Shown in pieces: positions 33,878 to 42,059 of a DNA stretch of 64,000 bases. The notes beneath the pieces are model-generated. The model saw only the letters and a program-made list of their open reading frames with translations. It did not search any database and had not been told where the DNA came from. Position numbers and translations under genes: made by a program. Position 1 is the first letter of the stretch, and each line of letters starts with the position of its first letter. This DNA is from MGBC163016 sp964462135 (GTDB lineage Bacteria > Actinomycetota > Coriobacteriia > Coriobacteriales > Eggerthellaceae). The stretch spans positions 1 through 64,000 of the forward strand of contig CAYWWK010000004.1 of the NCBI GenBank assembly GCA_964462135.1. The letters run 5' to 3'.

Positions 33878-34903
33878 GTGAAAAAGAGAACGTTTCTCCT
33901 CCTGCTGGCGGCATGTTTGGGTGCGCTCCTCGTGGGCAGTTTGAGCGCCTGTTCGGATGAGCCTCCCTCATCCGATGCTTCGGACGTTCCGGTGCGTATC
34001 GGCACGATGCCCACGGAGGACATCCTGCCTCTGTGGATAGCCGAGCAGGACGGCCTTTTCGCTGAGGCGGGGGTGAACGCCGAGGTTGTCTCCTTCGATT
34101 CCGCCCAGAGCCTTTCCGCAGCCATCACGGCAGGGGACGTGGATATGGCCATGACCGATATCATGCGGGCGGTGAAGCTTTGCGAATCCGGGGCTCCTGT
34201 GGTGATGGAATGGGTCACGCTGGGTGAGACGGCTGATCAGGGTAGGTTCGGCGTGCTGGCTCCCGCCGATGCACCTTACAGTACGCTTGCGGAGATGGCG
34301 GCCTATGGGGCCAGTGGAGAAGCACCCGAAGGCTTCGGCGTAGGCGTGGCTGGCAATACGGTGCCTGAATACGTGTTCGACAAGCTGTGTGAAGAGGCCG
34401 GGCTCACACCGGGGGCCATCCCTGCCGTGGAGGTGGCCAGCCTGCCTGAGCGATATGGCCTTGTGGCAAGCGGGAACCTGGGGGCCGCAGCGCTGCCAGC
34501 CTCCTTGCTCACGCTGGGGGAAGCGTCGGGCATGAAGCTCATCGCTGACGACACGCAGGGGGAAAACCTCTCCCAGTCCGTCATGGTGGCACGCGCGGTG
34601 TTCGCCGAAGAGCATCCTGATGCGGTCAAGGCTGTGGCAGGTGCGTGGGGAGCAGCGGCCATCCTTTGCAATGCGACACCGGATGCCTACCGCACGCTGC
34701 TCATCGAGAAGGCCAACATCAACGAAGCCGTTGCGGATGAGTACCCCATCAGCGCGTACCCTCTTGCTACGACTGTGGATGATGAGTACCTGCGCCCTAC
34801 GGATGCCATGGTGTCACCGGTTATCACATGGATGAGGCAGAAGGGCTATGGTGGCGAAGGCGTGAGCTATGACCCAGCTACGGGTGTGTTCACGGTTGGG
34901 TAG
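33878..34903 (+). CDS. ABC transporter substrate-binding lipoprotein (SsuA/TauA/NMT1-like)
   Basis: 341 residues. The signal peptide KKRTFLLLLAACLGALLVGSLSAC has a lipobox (LSAC), so it is anchored outside the membrane. The mature part is a periplasmic-binding-type domain of the NMT1/SsuA class: VRIGTMPTEDILPLWIAEQDGLF, SLSAAITAGDVDMAMTDIMRA, VGVAGNTVPEYVFDKLCEEAGL. This class brings sulfonates, nitrate, thiamine precursors or similar small molecules to the permease. The ligand is unknown. The start is taken as GTG at 33878 from the signal peptide. The permease gene starts 13 bases after the stop. Confidence 0.9.
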   Translation: MKKRTFLLLLAACLGALLVGSLSACSDEPPSSDASDVPVRIGTMPTEDILPLWIAEQDGLFAEAGVNAEVVSFDSAQSLSAAITAGDVDMAMTDIMRAVKLCESGAPVVMEWVTLGETADQGRFGVLAPADAPYSTLAEMAAYGASGEAPEGFGVGVAGNTVPEYVFDKLCEEAGLTPGAIPAVEVASLPERYGLVASGNLGAAALPASLLTLGEASGMKLIADDTQGENLSQSVMVARAVFAEEHPDAVKAVAGAWGAAAILCNATPDAYRTLLIEKANINEAVADEYPISAYPLATTVDDEYLRPTDAMVSPVITWMRQKGYGGEGVSYDPATGVFTVG

Positions 34904-34916
34904 GCAGTAGGCTGCT

Positions 34917-35657
34917 GTGAATCGAGCGTTAGGGTATCTCTGGGGTACGATCTTCGTGCTGGCAGCATGGTGGCTGTTGGCGGTGTTGGTGGCATCCCCT
35001 GCGCTCCCAGGCCCGGTGCAGACCGTTCGGGAAGTGGGGGCGAATGCAGCCACGCTGCTGCCTCAGACGATGGTCAGCCTTGAGCGCCTTGTGGCGGGTC
35101 TTGCCCTTGGCGCGTTGATGGGTGCGCCCATCGGACTGGCGTCTGGGATGCTTCCCCGAGTCGACCGGTTCGTCTCACCCGTGCTCTACATCCTCTACCC
35201 CATTCCCAAGATCGTGTTCCTTCCCGTGCTGTTCGTGTTCTTCGGCTTGGGAGGGCAGGCGAAGGTTCTGCTCATCGTCATAGCGGTGGCATTCCAGATG
35301 ATGGTCACGATGCGTGATGCGGCTCGGGCAGTGCCGAAGGGCCTGATGGAGGCCATGCGCTCATTGGGCGGCAATGAGCGGCTGGTGTTCTTCCATGTGG
35401 TTGTGCCGGCAACGCTGCCGTATCTGTTCTCAGGCCTGCGTGTGAGCACGGGTACGGCGGTGGCTATTCTCTTCATAGCTGAATCCATGGCGGGATCTAC
35501 CGGGTTGGGCTATTACATCATGCATTCCTGGTCCATGCTGGAGTATGCTCGGATGTTCTCCGGCATTGTGGCATTGGCCGTGGTGGGTGTGGTGCTCTAT
35601 GAGTTGTTCGACCTGGCTGAGCGCAAGTTGACCCGCAACGAAGAAAAGGGCTTGTAG
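34917..35657 (+). CDS. ABC transporter permease (SsuC/TauC-like)
   Basis: 246 residues with about six membrane segments and the binding-protein-dependent permease domain. The EAA loop that docks to the ATPase is EAMRSLGGNERLVFFHVVVP (about 144-163). It pairs with the binding lipoprotein just upstream. The GTG start is 13 bases after that gene. No ATP-binding subunit follows: the next 360 bases are repeats and RNA structures, and no ABC ATPase occurs anywhere in the window. The ATPase must be encoded elsewhere or has been lost. Confidence 0.92.
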   Translation: MNRALGYLWGTIFVLAAWWLLAVLVASPALPGPVQTVREVGANAATLLPQTMVSLERLVAGLALGALMGAPIGLASGMLPRVDRFVSPVLYILYPIPKIVFLPVLFVFFGLGGQAKVLLIVIAVAFQMMVTMRDAARAVPKGLMEAMRSLGGNERLVFFHVVVPATLPYLFSGLRVSTGTAVAILFIAESMAGSTGLGYYIMHSWSMLEYARMFSGIVALAVVGVVLYELFDLAERKLTRNEEKGL

Positions 35658-35717
35658 CGTGTGGTGAAGGTCTGTAAGGTTCGACCGGGGCTGTAGGGGT
35701 CGACCCGAGCGTCGTAG

Positions 35718-35808
35718 GGGTCGATCCGAGCGAAGCGGAGATCGACCCTCAACCCAAGAAAACGACAATGACCCAATTGTCACATCGGGCGGACCCAAGA
35801 ATCCGCCC
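35718..35808. repeat. GGTCGATC hairpin repeat, copy 10, with a second hairpin
   Basis: GGGTCGATCCGAGCGAAGCGGAGATCGACCC (35718-35749) is the same unit as at 28864 and 47846. Part of it is preceded by a truncated GTAGGGGTCGACCCGAGCG copy. GGGCGGACCCAAGAATCCGCCC (35787-35808) is a further hairpin, found here only. Confidence 0.75.
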
Positions 35809-35941
35809 CTACGAAGGCAATGCAACATCGCTGGTGTTGGGCTTGCCTTGCTTGGAAAGGGGTTGCGTGCGCCTGTAACTACACTGCATGCGGCGGCCCT
35901 CGTCATTGGCATCAGGATCGCAATGGAACCTGCAAGGATGC

Positions 35942-36050
35942 TATAATCCAACTCAACGGAAGCCCGTACTAGCTAGCGGGCAGCGCCGTTATTTTTTGGG
36001 AAGGGAGTAGTGCCAGCTACTCCCTATCCTCTTCCCGGCTCCGTCTTTTT
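35942..36050 (+). ncRNA. Possible short structured RNA
   Basis: TATAAT at 35942-35947 would start an RNA near 35955. It first meets AACGG-GCCCG...CGGGC-CCGTT followed by TTTTTT (35955-35997), a terminator-like hairpin directly at the 5' end. A second hairpin follows: GGGAAG-GGAGTAG-loop-CTACTCC-CTTCCC (35998-36036), then CCGTCTTTTTCG. The second part is antisense to a 23-codon reading frame on the other strand. It resembles the architecture of a type I antitoxin or an attenuator. This is an inference without homology support. Confidence 0.35.
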
Positions 36051-36088
36051 CGTGCTTTGGTTATGAGTTCAATTGCAGCTTTGATCAT
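36017..36088 (-). CDS. Putative 23-residue peptide, convergent with the structured RNA
   Basis: The reading frame MIKAAIELITKARKRRSREE (plus DRE) has an amphipathic first half and a basic second half. No ribosome binding site is seen, and it starts just after the terminator of the molybdoenzyme operon. It is listed only because its 3' half lies opposite the hairpin RNA. It may not be translated. Confidence 0.2.
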   Translation of the reverse strand: MIKAAIELITKARKRRSREEDRE

Positions 36089-36098
36089 GTTCAAAGCC

Positions 36099-36137
36099 GT
36101 AAAAATCAGGCCCGGGGATGGGGGATCCTCGGGCCTG
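36099..36137 (-). terminator. Terminator of the first molybdoenzyme-ferredoxin operon
   Basis: On the minus strand CAGGCCCGAGGA pairs with TCCCCGGGCCTG across an eight-base loop and is followed by ATTTTTAC. It lies 45 bases after the ferredoxin stop codon. Confidence 0.85.
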
Positions 36138-36180
36138 TCGTGCGGAACTGCGGTCTCAGGGGTGACTGCGGAGAGAGTGC

Positions 36181-36552
36181 CTACGCGATGTTGTCCTTCT
36201 CTCCCGGGGAGAAGAGAACGCACTTGTCAATATAGGTCATCTTGCGCGCCAGTTCTTCCACATCACCGTATTCCATCACCTTTGCTTGGCAGTTATGCAC
36301 GCAGGAGGGCAATTTGCCAGCCTCGATGCGGTCCAAGCACAGATCGCACAGATTCGTCGTTGCGGGAAGATAGAAATAATCCCACGTGCCGTCCGGGTCT
36401 TTCTTCGGTCCGTACTGCATGACCGTAATGCCGCAATCGCCAAATCCGTAATCATGCTCTCGCTTGCAGGCAACCTCGCAAGCATGGCAGCCGGTGCAAT
36501 AATCGTATTGGATCAGAAGGCCCTTATTTGATATTGAGATGCTTGCGCTCAT
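36181..36552 (-). CDS. 4Fe-4S ferredoxin subunit (module 1)
   Basis: 123 residues, a small DmsB/HycB-like electron-transfer subunit. Two cluster sets are visible: CTGCHACEVACKREHD (CxxCxxCxxxC) and CDLC...CVHNC (CxxC...CxxxC). Each half set is completed by the other, as in two-cluster ferredoxins. It has no signal peptide, so it is cytoplasmic. The start with a GAAAGGCGG site lies 29 bases inside the end of the molybdoenzyme gene, so translation is coupled. It should carry electrons to or from that enzyme. Confidence 0.92.
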   Translation of the reverse strand: MSASISISNKGLLIQYDYCTGCHACEVACKREHDYGFGDCGITVMQYGPKKDPDGTWDYFYLPATTNLCDLCLDRIEAGKLPSCVHNCQAKVMEYGDVEELARKMTYIDKCVLFSPGEKDNIA

Positions 36553-38908
36553 AGTTCCAACCGCCTTTCTGGGTGACTTGTTCAGTGGGAAGAACCTCGC
36601 TGTTCTCAGGTGTGCACTTGTAGAGCTTGCAGAGCAGACCGTTGTACGGTGCGCCGTAGCCGCTCTTTCCAACATCGCATTGGGTGGTCAGGTTGTTGAT
36701 GTTGGAGTCGAAGACGCCATAGAGGCGCTCCGGATCATCCTCAGGGAACCACCAGCCATGCTCGGCCATGACGAACTTCGGGTTCAGGCCGGGAGTGATG
36801 GTCACGCGCTGGCGGCAGCGACCACGCTGGTTCTCGATCCATACCCAATCGCCCTCAACGAAGCCCATCTCCTCGGCCAGCTCAGGGGCGATCTCCACAA
36901 GCGGATCAGGATGGAATTCGCGCATCGTGGGCATATGACGATGCTCTGAATGGAAGAACTCATAGCTTCTGCGACCGGTCATGAGGATGAGCGGATACTC
37001 CTCGGCCAATTCAGGGGTTGAGATGGGGCTCTCATGAGGCTCTTCGAAATAAGGCGCATTGGGCAAGCCGTAGGCGCTCATCATGGCCGGAGCGAATTCG
37101 AATCGGCCCGTCACGGTATGGAATCCCGGTTGGCCGTCATAGCGGACATCTCCGCGCTCGTACTTCTTGTAATTCCACTCAGGCCACGAGATGACCTTCT
37201 TTGTGAGCGCTTCGAAGTCCATATCGGTATCGGACTTCGCCAGGATCTGGTTCATCCACTCGATATCGGTCGGCGGAATGGGGCTGTCAGGATTCAGGCG
37301 ATTGCAAAGCTCTGCCACCAATTCCTCATCGGTCTTCGCCTCATAGAAACGATCAGAGGTCTTGCGGATGACGCGCAGAGGCCACCACCAGGCACGCAGT
37401 GAGTTGCGCTCGGGACCCATGGCGATGGGGAGGATGAGTTCGCAGAAGGCCATGGAAGACGGCGTCTTCACATAGTTGATGTCGACGTTGAACTCGGAAT
37501 GGTTCATATAGGCATCGTAGATGCGGGGTGCCTCCGTTGCCATGTTCGTGATGGGGTTCGTGGAGTAGAGCACGAACATCTTCAGCGGGAATTCCTCACG
37601 GTCGACATCGTTGATCTTTCCGTCGGATTCCATGCACTCCAGCGTCACATCCTCTTGGGCCATGTTGCCAACGTCGCCCTGGGAATGCATGGGATAGAAG
37701 TTGTTGCCCAAGATGAGCTTGCGATGATCCTCTGGCACGAACTGCCAAGCGTCCTCGGTGGAAAGGGCCAGGTGATAGGCGTGGTCAACCATCAGCAGGC
37801 TGCCGCCGGGAACGTCGATGTTTCCAGTCATGCCCACGATGCCCATGATGGCCTGACCTGCCGGGGTGGCATTGATCTGCTGATCAAGCTTCAGGCCCCA
37901 TTGGAGAGCCATGGGTTTCGCATTGCCGATGAACAGTGCCGCCTTGCGAATGAGCTCCGGGTCGAGCCAGCAGATCTCACCGGCCTTTTCGGGCGACATC
38001 GTGCGGCAGCCCTCGATGAAGTCATCGTAGCCATAGCCCCACTCGTCGATGAACTGCTTGTCCTGCAGTCCTTCGGCATCGATCACATTGGCGATGGCCA
38101 TGGCCAGGGCCGCATCGGTTGCGGGGCGAAGAGGGAGCCAGTACTTGGCCTTTGCTGCCAGCCAGGTCAGGCGGGGATCGATGACAACCAGTTCGCTGCC
38201 ACGCTTCATGCATTCCACGACCCAGTGGCCGAAGAAGCCATCCGCGTTGGATACGATGGGATTGTTGCCCCATACCAGGATGCACTCAGGAATGACGTAG
38301 TTGGGATTGTCGAAGCGATCCTCGAAGCCCTGGGACATATCCGCGATGATGAAGCAGCCAGCCATGAGAGCCTGGATGGATGCGCGGGGACCATAGCAGG
38401 AGCTGCCTGAGAGGAATCCGCCCGTATCGGTGGGGCTGTTGAAGCCAGCGTAGCAAAGCGCCGTGGAGTGGATGAACGTGGTGTTGCGGCCGGTGCCCTG
38501 CTGGACCACGATGGACTGCGGGCCGTACGTCTCCTTGAAGTAGCGGGCCTTCTCTTCGATGAGGTCGAACGCCTCTTCCCAGCTGATGCGCTCCCACTTA
38601 TCCTTGCCACGATCCTCGCGAGCACGCTTCAGAGGATATTTCAGGCGGTCTTCGGAATACATGCATTCGATGAGGTCGAGGCAACGCATGCACAAAGCGC
38701 CTTTGTTGTAGCCGTTGTTCGGGTCGCCCTCAACCTTTGCCAGCTTCCCGTCCTTGTCCACATATACCAGAATGCCACAGCCATCATGACAGCCGGGAGC
38801 CGTCCATTGCGTGGTGCGGTAGACGGTGTATTCGCCGTCTTGCCAGTGGTCCTCATCACTGCGATAGACCTCTGGGTTGTACGAGTTTCCTTCCAAGTAC
38901 TTCTTCAT
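36524..38908 (-). CDS. Molybdopterin oxidoreductase (module 1), acetylene hydratase / catechol dehydroxylase-like
   Basis: 794 residues, DMSO reductase superfamily with a Mo- or W-bis-pyranopterin cofactor. There is no Tat signal, so it is cytoplasmic. The N-terminal [4Fe-4S] cysteines are Cys40, Cys44, Cys73 and Cys76 (PGCHDGCG and GALCMRC). GSSCYGPRAS (Cys171) is a conserved CYGPR motif in this and the two plus-strand paralogues, and its Cys is a candidate metal ligand. Cofactor motifs include WGNNPIVSNADGFFGHW, DPRLTWLAAKA, MTGNIDVPGG and AEHGWWFPEDDPERLYG. The closest known groups, from memory, are acetylene hydratase, transhydroxylase and the Eggerthella/Gordonibacter catechol dehydroxylases. 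The substrate is unknown. It is divergent from an MFS gene with a shared palindrome between them. Confidence 0.9.
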   Translation of the reverse strand: MKKYLEGNSYNPEVYRSDEDHWQDGEYTVYRTTQWTAPGCHDGCGILVYVDKDGKLAKVEGDPNNGYNKGALCMRCLDLIECMYSEDRLKYPLKRAREDRGKDKWERISWEEAFDLIEEKARYFKETYGPQSIVVQQGTGRNTTFIHSTALCYAGFNSPTDTGGFLSGSSCYGPRASIQALMAGCFIIADMSQGFEDRFDNPNYVIPECILVWGNNPIVSNADGFFGHWVVECMKRGSELVVIDPRLTWLAAKAKYWLPLRPATDAALAMAIANVIDAEGLQDKQFIDEWGYGYDDFIEGCRTMSPEKAGEICWLDPELIRKAALFIGNAKPMALQWGLKLDQQINATPAGQAIMGIVGMTGNIDVPGGSLLMVDHAYHLALSTEDAWQFVPEDHRKLILGNNFYPMHSQGDVGNMAQEDVTLECMESDGKINDVDREEFPLKMFVLYSTNPITNMATEAPRIYDAYMNHSEFNVDINYVKTPSSMAFCELILPIAMGPERNSLRAWWWPLRVIRKTSDRFYEAKTDEELVAELCNRLNPDSPIPPTDIEWMNQILAKSDTDMDFEALTKKVISWPEWNYKKYERGDVRYDGQPGFHTVTGRFEFAPAMMSAYGLPNAPYFEEPHESPISTPELAEEYPLILMTGRRSYEFFHSEHRHMPTMREFHPDPLVEIAPELAEEMGFVEGDWVWIENQRGRCRQRVTITPGLNPKFVMAEHGWWFPEDDPERLYGVFDSNINNLTTQCDVGKSGYGAPYNGLLCKLYKCTPENSEVLPTEQVTQKGGWNYERKHLNIK

Positions 38909-39280
38909 AGCAAACCCATCCTCTCTCCTTTTCCTTCAAATCCAACCGGCCTTGATTCGCTTGCCATGCGCTTTTGGTCGCATCCTCTCTGCTGCCCTTT
39001 GCAGGGCCACTCTCCTGAACAAGGTGATACGATTCAGGATTTTCAGCAGCCTTTAAGCACGTGGGGAAAAGAGCGGAAACGCAGGAAGCGCACAACAGGA
39101 AAAATGCTAACAAGCGGTGCAAAACGTGTCTCTTAGCGGGGAGTTTGCAAATTGGGAATTCCGTTCATACCGATGGTATGAAGTGCCATGAGGGGCCAAA
39201 AAACATACTCTCAGTCAATAGTGAATCTGCTTTCCCTCTGCAAAAGTCAGATACGTCGATAAGACATAGGGGGAGGGCCT
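38909..39280. other. Divergent control region, molybdoenzyme 1 / MFS carrier
   Basis: 372 bases. The main feature is the palindrome at 39164-39182. AGGGGGAGG lies before 39281. Several A/T-rich stretches could hold -10 boxes, but no consensus -35/-10 pair was found and no gene is seen. Confidence 0.6.
39164..39182. promoter_or_regulatory. Palindromic operator candidate TTCATACC-GAT-GGTATGAA
   Basis: A perfect eight-base inverted repeat with a three-base spacer, 99 bases before the MFS start and about 255 before the molybdoenzyme start. Half-sites of the same sequence occur at 54450-54459 and 55718-55726. It could be the site of one of the island's LuxR or LysR regulators. Confidence 0.6.
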
Positions 39281-40504
39281 ATGAATTACGCGATCAAGCA
39301 TGATGATTCACAGTGGGGCACTGGCAGGAACTCCAAAGTGGGAGCGAAACTGGCTCTGCTGTTCTCTGGTGACGATGGGATGGTTCAGACTGCGCTCATC
39401 TCGCCCATCATGGCAAGTCTTGTCATTGCATTCCCTGGCGCATCTGAGCTGATGGTCGACCAAGCCATGTCCATTACCGCGCTCATGATGATCCCCGCGA
39501 TGCTCCTGACGAGCTATCTGGCGAAATGGTTCAACAAGAAGCATCTGATCATGATCGGTACGGTCATATTCATGGTGGCGGGCGTCTCTGCCATGTTCGC
39601 TCCCACCATCGAAGTGCTCGTGCTCACACGAGCCATCCTGGGGCTGGGGGCTGGCACGGCCTTCCCGCTGGTTCCCTCGTCGATCGCCTACCTCTTCAAA
39701 GAGCATGAGAAGAACCAGATGCTCGGGTGGATGAATGCATGCGGTGCGTTTCTGTCATTCACGCTTAGTATGGCGGCAGGATGGGTTGCCATGCTGGAGT
39801 GGCGATGGGTCTTCCTTTTCTATCTGATCTTCGTTCCCATTCTCATTCTGCAGGGGATATTCCTTCCCAATTTCAAGCCAGAGAAGAGAGAGGCGGAAGA
39901 GCAGCACATCGAGCGCGAGCCGGTGAATTGGAAGATGTGGTTTGTGGGACTTTGCATGCTGTGCTTCATGATCCTGTCGATGGTGCTCACCTTCAAGCTT
40001 TCCATCTTCCTGGAGTTGGGAGGCATCGGGACGCCGGCCGACAGCGGCATGGGTATCTCCACTATGACATGCTTCTCGTTTCTGATCTCATTGGTGTTCG
40101 TCCATTTCCTGGAAGCTTTGAAGCGATTCGCCCCAGCGGTTTCGATGTGCTTCTCGGGATTGGCATTCCTGCTGATATCGCTGGCCCAAGATATGACGCT
40201 TGTCTATGCGGGCATGGCATTTCAAGGCATGGCCATGGGCACGATGAATCCATTCTTCATGTCGATCATGTCGAAAGTGGCACCTGATTCCCGCAAGACG
40301 CTTGGCATGACCATGATGTGCATCTTCCAGCTGGGCGGTCAGATCATCACTCCGTATTACATGATCGGCGTCTCAGCCCTTGGGTTCACCACTGAAAGGG
40401 CTCTATTCGGTTTCACGGCAGCGATCTTCTTCATCGTCGCCATCGTCGTTGCCGTGTCTGCTGTTGTGTTGATGGGAAGAGAGAGGAGGGGAGGGGGAGC
40501 CTAG
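39281..40504 (+). CDS. MFS transporter (module 1)
   Basis: 407 residues with about 12 membrane segments in the major facilitator pattern: SYLAKWFNKKHLIMIG after TM2, then LTRAILGLGAGTAFPLVPSSIAYLF. It has a charged central loop (NFKPEKREAEEQHIEREPVN). It differs from the other two carriers of the island in length and loop sequence. It lies head-to-head with molybdoenzyme 1 and tail-to-head with the next MFS gene (66-base gap). Import of the molybdoenzyme substrate or export of its product is inferred. The ribosome binding site is AGGGGGAGG. Confidence 0.88.
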   Translation: MNYAIKHDDSQWGTGRNSKVGAKLALLFSGDDGMVQTALISPIMASLVIAFPGASELMVDQAMSITALMMIPAMLLTSYLAKWFNKKHLIMIGTVIFMVAGVSAMFAPTIEVLVLTRAILGLGAGTAFPLVPSSIAYLFKEHEKNQMLGWMNACGAFLSFTLSMAAGWVAMLEWRWVFLFYLIFVPILILQGIFLPNFKPEKREAEEQHIEREPVNWKMWFVGLCMLCFMILSMVLTFKLSIFLELGGIGTPADSGMGISTMTCFSFLISLVFVHFLEALKRFAPAVSMCFSGLAFLLISLAQDMTLVYAGMAFQGMAMGTMNPFFMSIMSKVAPDSRKTLGMTMMCIFQLGGQIITPYYMIGVSALGFTTERALFGFTAAIFFIVAIVVAVSAVVLMGRERRGGGA

Positions 40505-40570
40505 CGCTCTGGGGCATGCGACGCCCCGCACTGGTTTTCGAAACTATCGTTTGAGAGTTCGGAGGTTTGA

Positions 40571-41827
40571 ATGGCTACTATCGCAAAGGCGCTGAACGTC
40601 AGAGAGGCCTGGGGTGTATATGCGCTGTACATCATGGTCGCTGGTGCCGGTGCCGTCACTCCTGCGCTGGCTGCATTCGGATCGGCCTTCCCTGATGCTG
40701 ACCCGGTTACAATCAGCCTTATTCAGAGTCTTCCATCCCTGACTACCATTCTTGGTACGCTGCTTGTAGGCGCGGTTGCTGGCAAGAAGATATCCTTCAA
40801 GGTGACAGGTATCGTGGCGCTTGTCGTCTACCTGATCTTCGGTTGCCTGCCAGCCATCTGGAATGATTCACTTACATCGATCCTCATTGCAAGGGCCTGT
40901 GTGGGCTTTGGCATGGGCATGGTCTCACCGCTTGGTGCTGCTGTGTTCCTGCGCTTGGTCAACAACAAGGAAGAGCGCTCGAAGTATCTGGGTCGTGGCG
41001 GCGCCATGCAGCAGATCGGCTGCGTCGTGCTCACGCTCCTGGGTGGCTTCCTCTGCGGCATCGACTGGCGTCTCACCTTCTGGGCGTACGCTCTTGCCTT
41101 GGTTGCTCTCGCAATCTTCGTCATCTGCTTCAAGGAGCCCCCGTCACTGGAGACCGAGGCCAAGGAAGCTGGCGAATCCGAGAAGGCTCACATTCCAGGT
41201 ACCGCTTGGTTCTTCATCATCGTGTTCCTGCTGGCTCAGCTGGTCTGCAGCCCGACCATGATGAACTTCGCCATCCTCATGTCCACCAAGATCCCCGGTG
41301 AGGACCCCACAACCGTTGCAGGCATTGCGGGCACGCTGCTTTCCCTCTTCGTGTTGGCTGGTGCGGTGTCTTCGGTCATCATGGACAAGCTGGTAGGTGT
41401 GTTCGGTCGCTTCACTGGTGCGGTTGCGCTGGTCATCACGCTCATCGGCAACATCATCATCGCCTCTGCCACCTCCGTTGCCATGTTCACCATCGGCATC
41501 TTCGTGTTCGGCTTCGGCTGGTGCCTGGTCATTCCGGTCATCAATCTGGAATGCGGCAATGTGACGAACAAGGCGGGACTTGCTATGGTGGCTTCTCTGG
41601 TCATGGTGGCTATGAACCTTGGCAACTTCCTGGCTTCCTATTACATGGGTGCGGTGTTCGGGTTCGTCGGCAATGATCCGACCATGTGCCTGATCGTCGA
41701 CTCCGTGGGCTTTGGCATCCTCGCCATCGTCTGGGCTGTCTTCAACATGCGCAACAAGGCCTGGAGCAAGGACGAGCATCCCTCTGTGGATACCTCCTCT
41801 GAGCCTGAGGCTGATACCACGCTGTAA
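40571..41827 (+). CDS. MFS transporter (module 2)
   Basis: 418 residues, 12 membrane segments. The motifs LPSLTTILGTLLVGAVAGKK (TM2 and loop 2-3), RACVGFGMGMVSPLGAAVFLRLV and LGRGGAMQQIGCVVLTLLGG mark an MFS carrier. It is a paralogue of the carrier at 57247: both have a (S/T)LPSLxTIxGxLL segment and an EPxxxE-rich middle loop. GGAGG lies five bases before the ATG. It lies upstream of molybdoenzyme 2 in the same direction, with a repeat-filled gap of about 230 bases. It probably serves that enzyme. Confidence 0.88.
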   Translation: MATIAKALNVREAWGVYALYIMVAGAGAVTPALAAFGSAFPDADPVTISLIQSLPSLTTILGTLLVGAVAGKKISFKVTGIVALVVYLIFGCLPAIWNDSLTSILIARACVGFGMGMVSPLGAAVFLRLVNNKEERSKYLGRGGAMQQIGCVVLTLLGGFLCGIDWRLTFWAYALALVALAIFVICFKEPPSLETEAKEAGESEKAHIPGTAWFFIIVFLLAQLVCSPTMMNFAILMSTKIPGEDPTTVAGIAGTLLSLFVLAGAVSSVIMDKLVGVFGRFTGAVALVITLIGNIIIASATSVAMFTIGIFVFGFGWCLVIPVINLECGNVTNKAGLAMVASLVMVAMNLGNFLASYYMGAVFGFVGNDPTMCLIVDSVGFGILAIVWAVFNMRNKAWSKDEHPSVDTSSEPEADTTL

Positions 41828-41937
41828 GGCGCATTTCCAGAGGAAACGGGTTTGACGGTAGCGGAAGTGTTGGGAAGAGCGTTCTAGAGAGGAATGCAAG
41901 ATCGCCTTGGCTGTTGGCAAGTCGCCGCAGCATAGAT

Positions 41938-42014
41938 GAAAGCCGAAGCCTTCGTTGCACGCGACACCTCATTCAAGTGAGGCAAGCCGCCGCTTCGTGG
42001 ACGACTTCCGCTAC
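41938..42014. repeat. GTAGCG-type palindromic repeat, copy 11 (degenerate)
   Basis: A worn copy with AAGCCGAAGCCTTCG and GGCAAGCCGCCGCTTCGTGGACGACTTCCGCTAC. It lies just before molybdoenzyme 2, so the promoter of that gene must be in or upstream of the repeat. Confidence 0.65.
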
Positions 42015-42059
42015 TGAGACCCTTTGACCGCAAAACAAGAGAAGAGAGAGGAAGAGACG

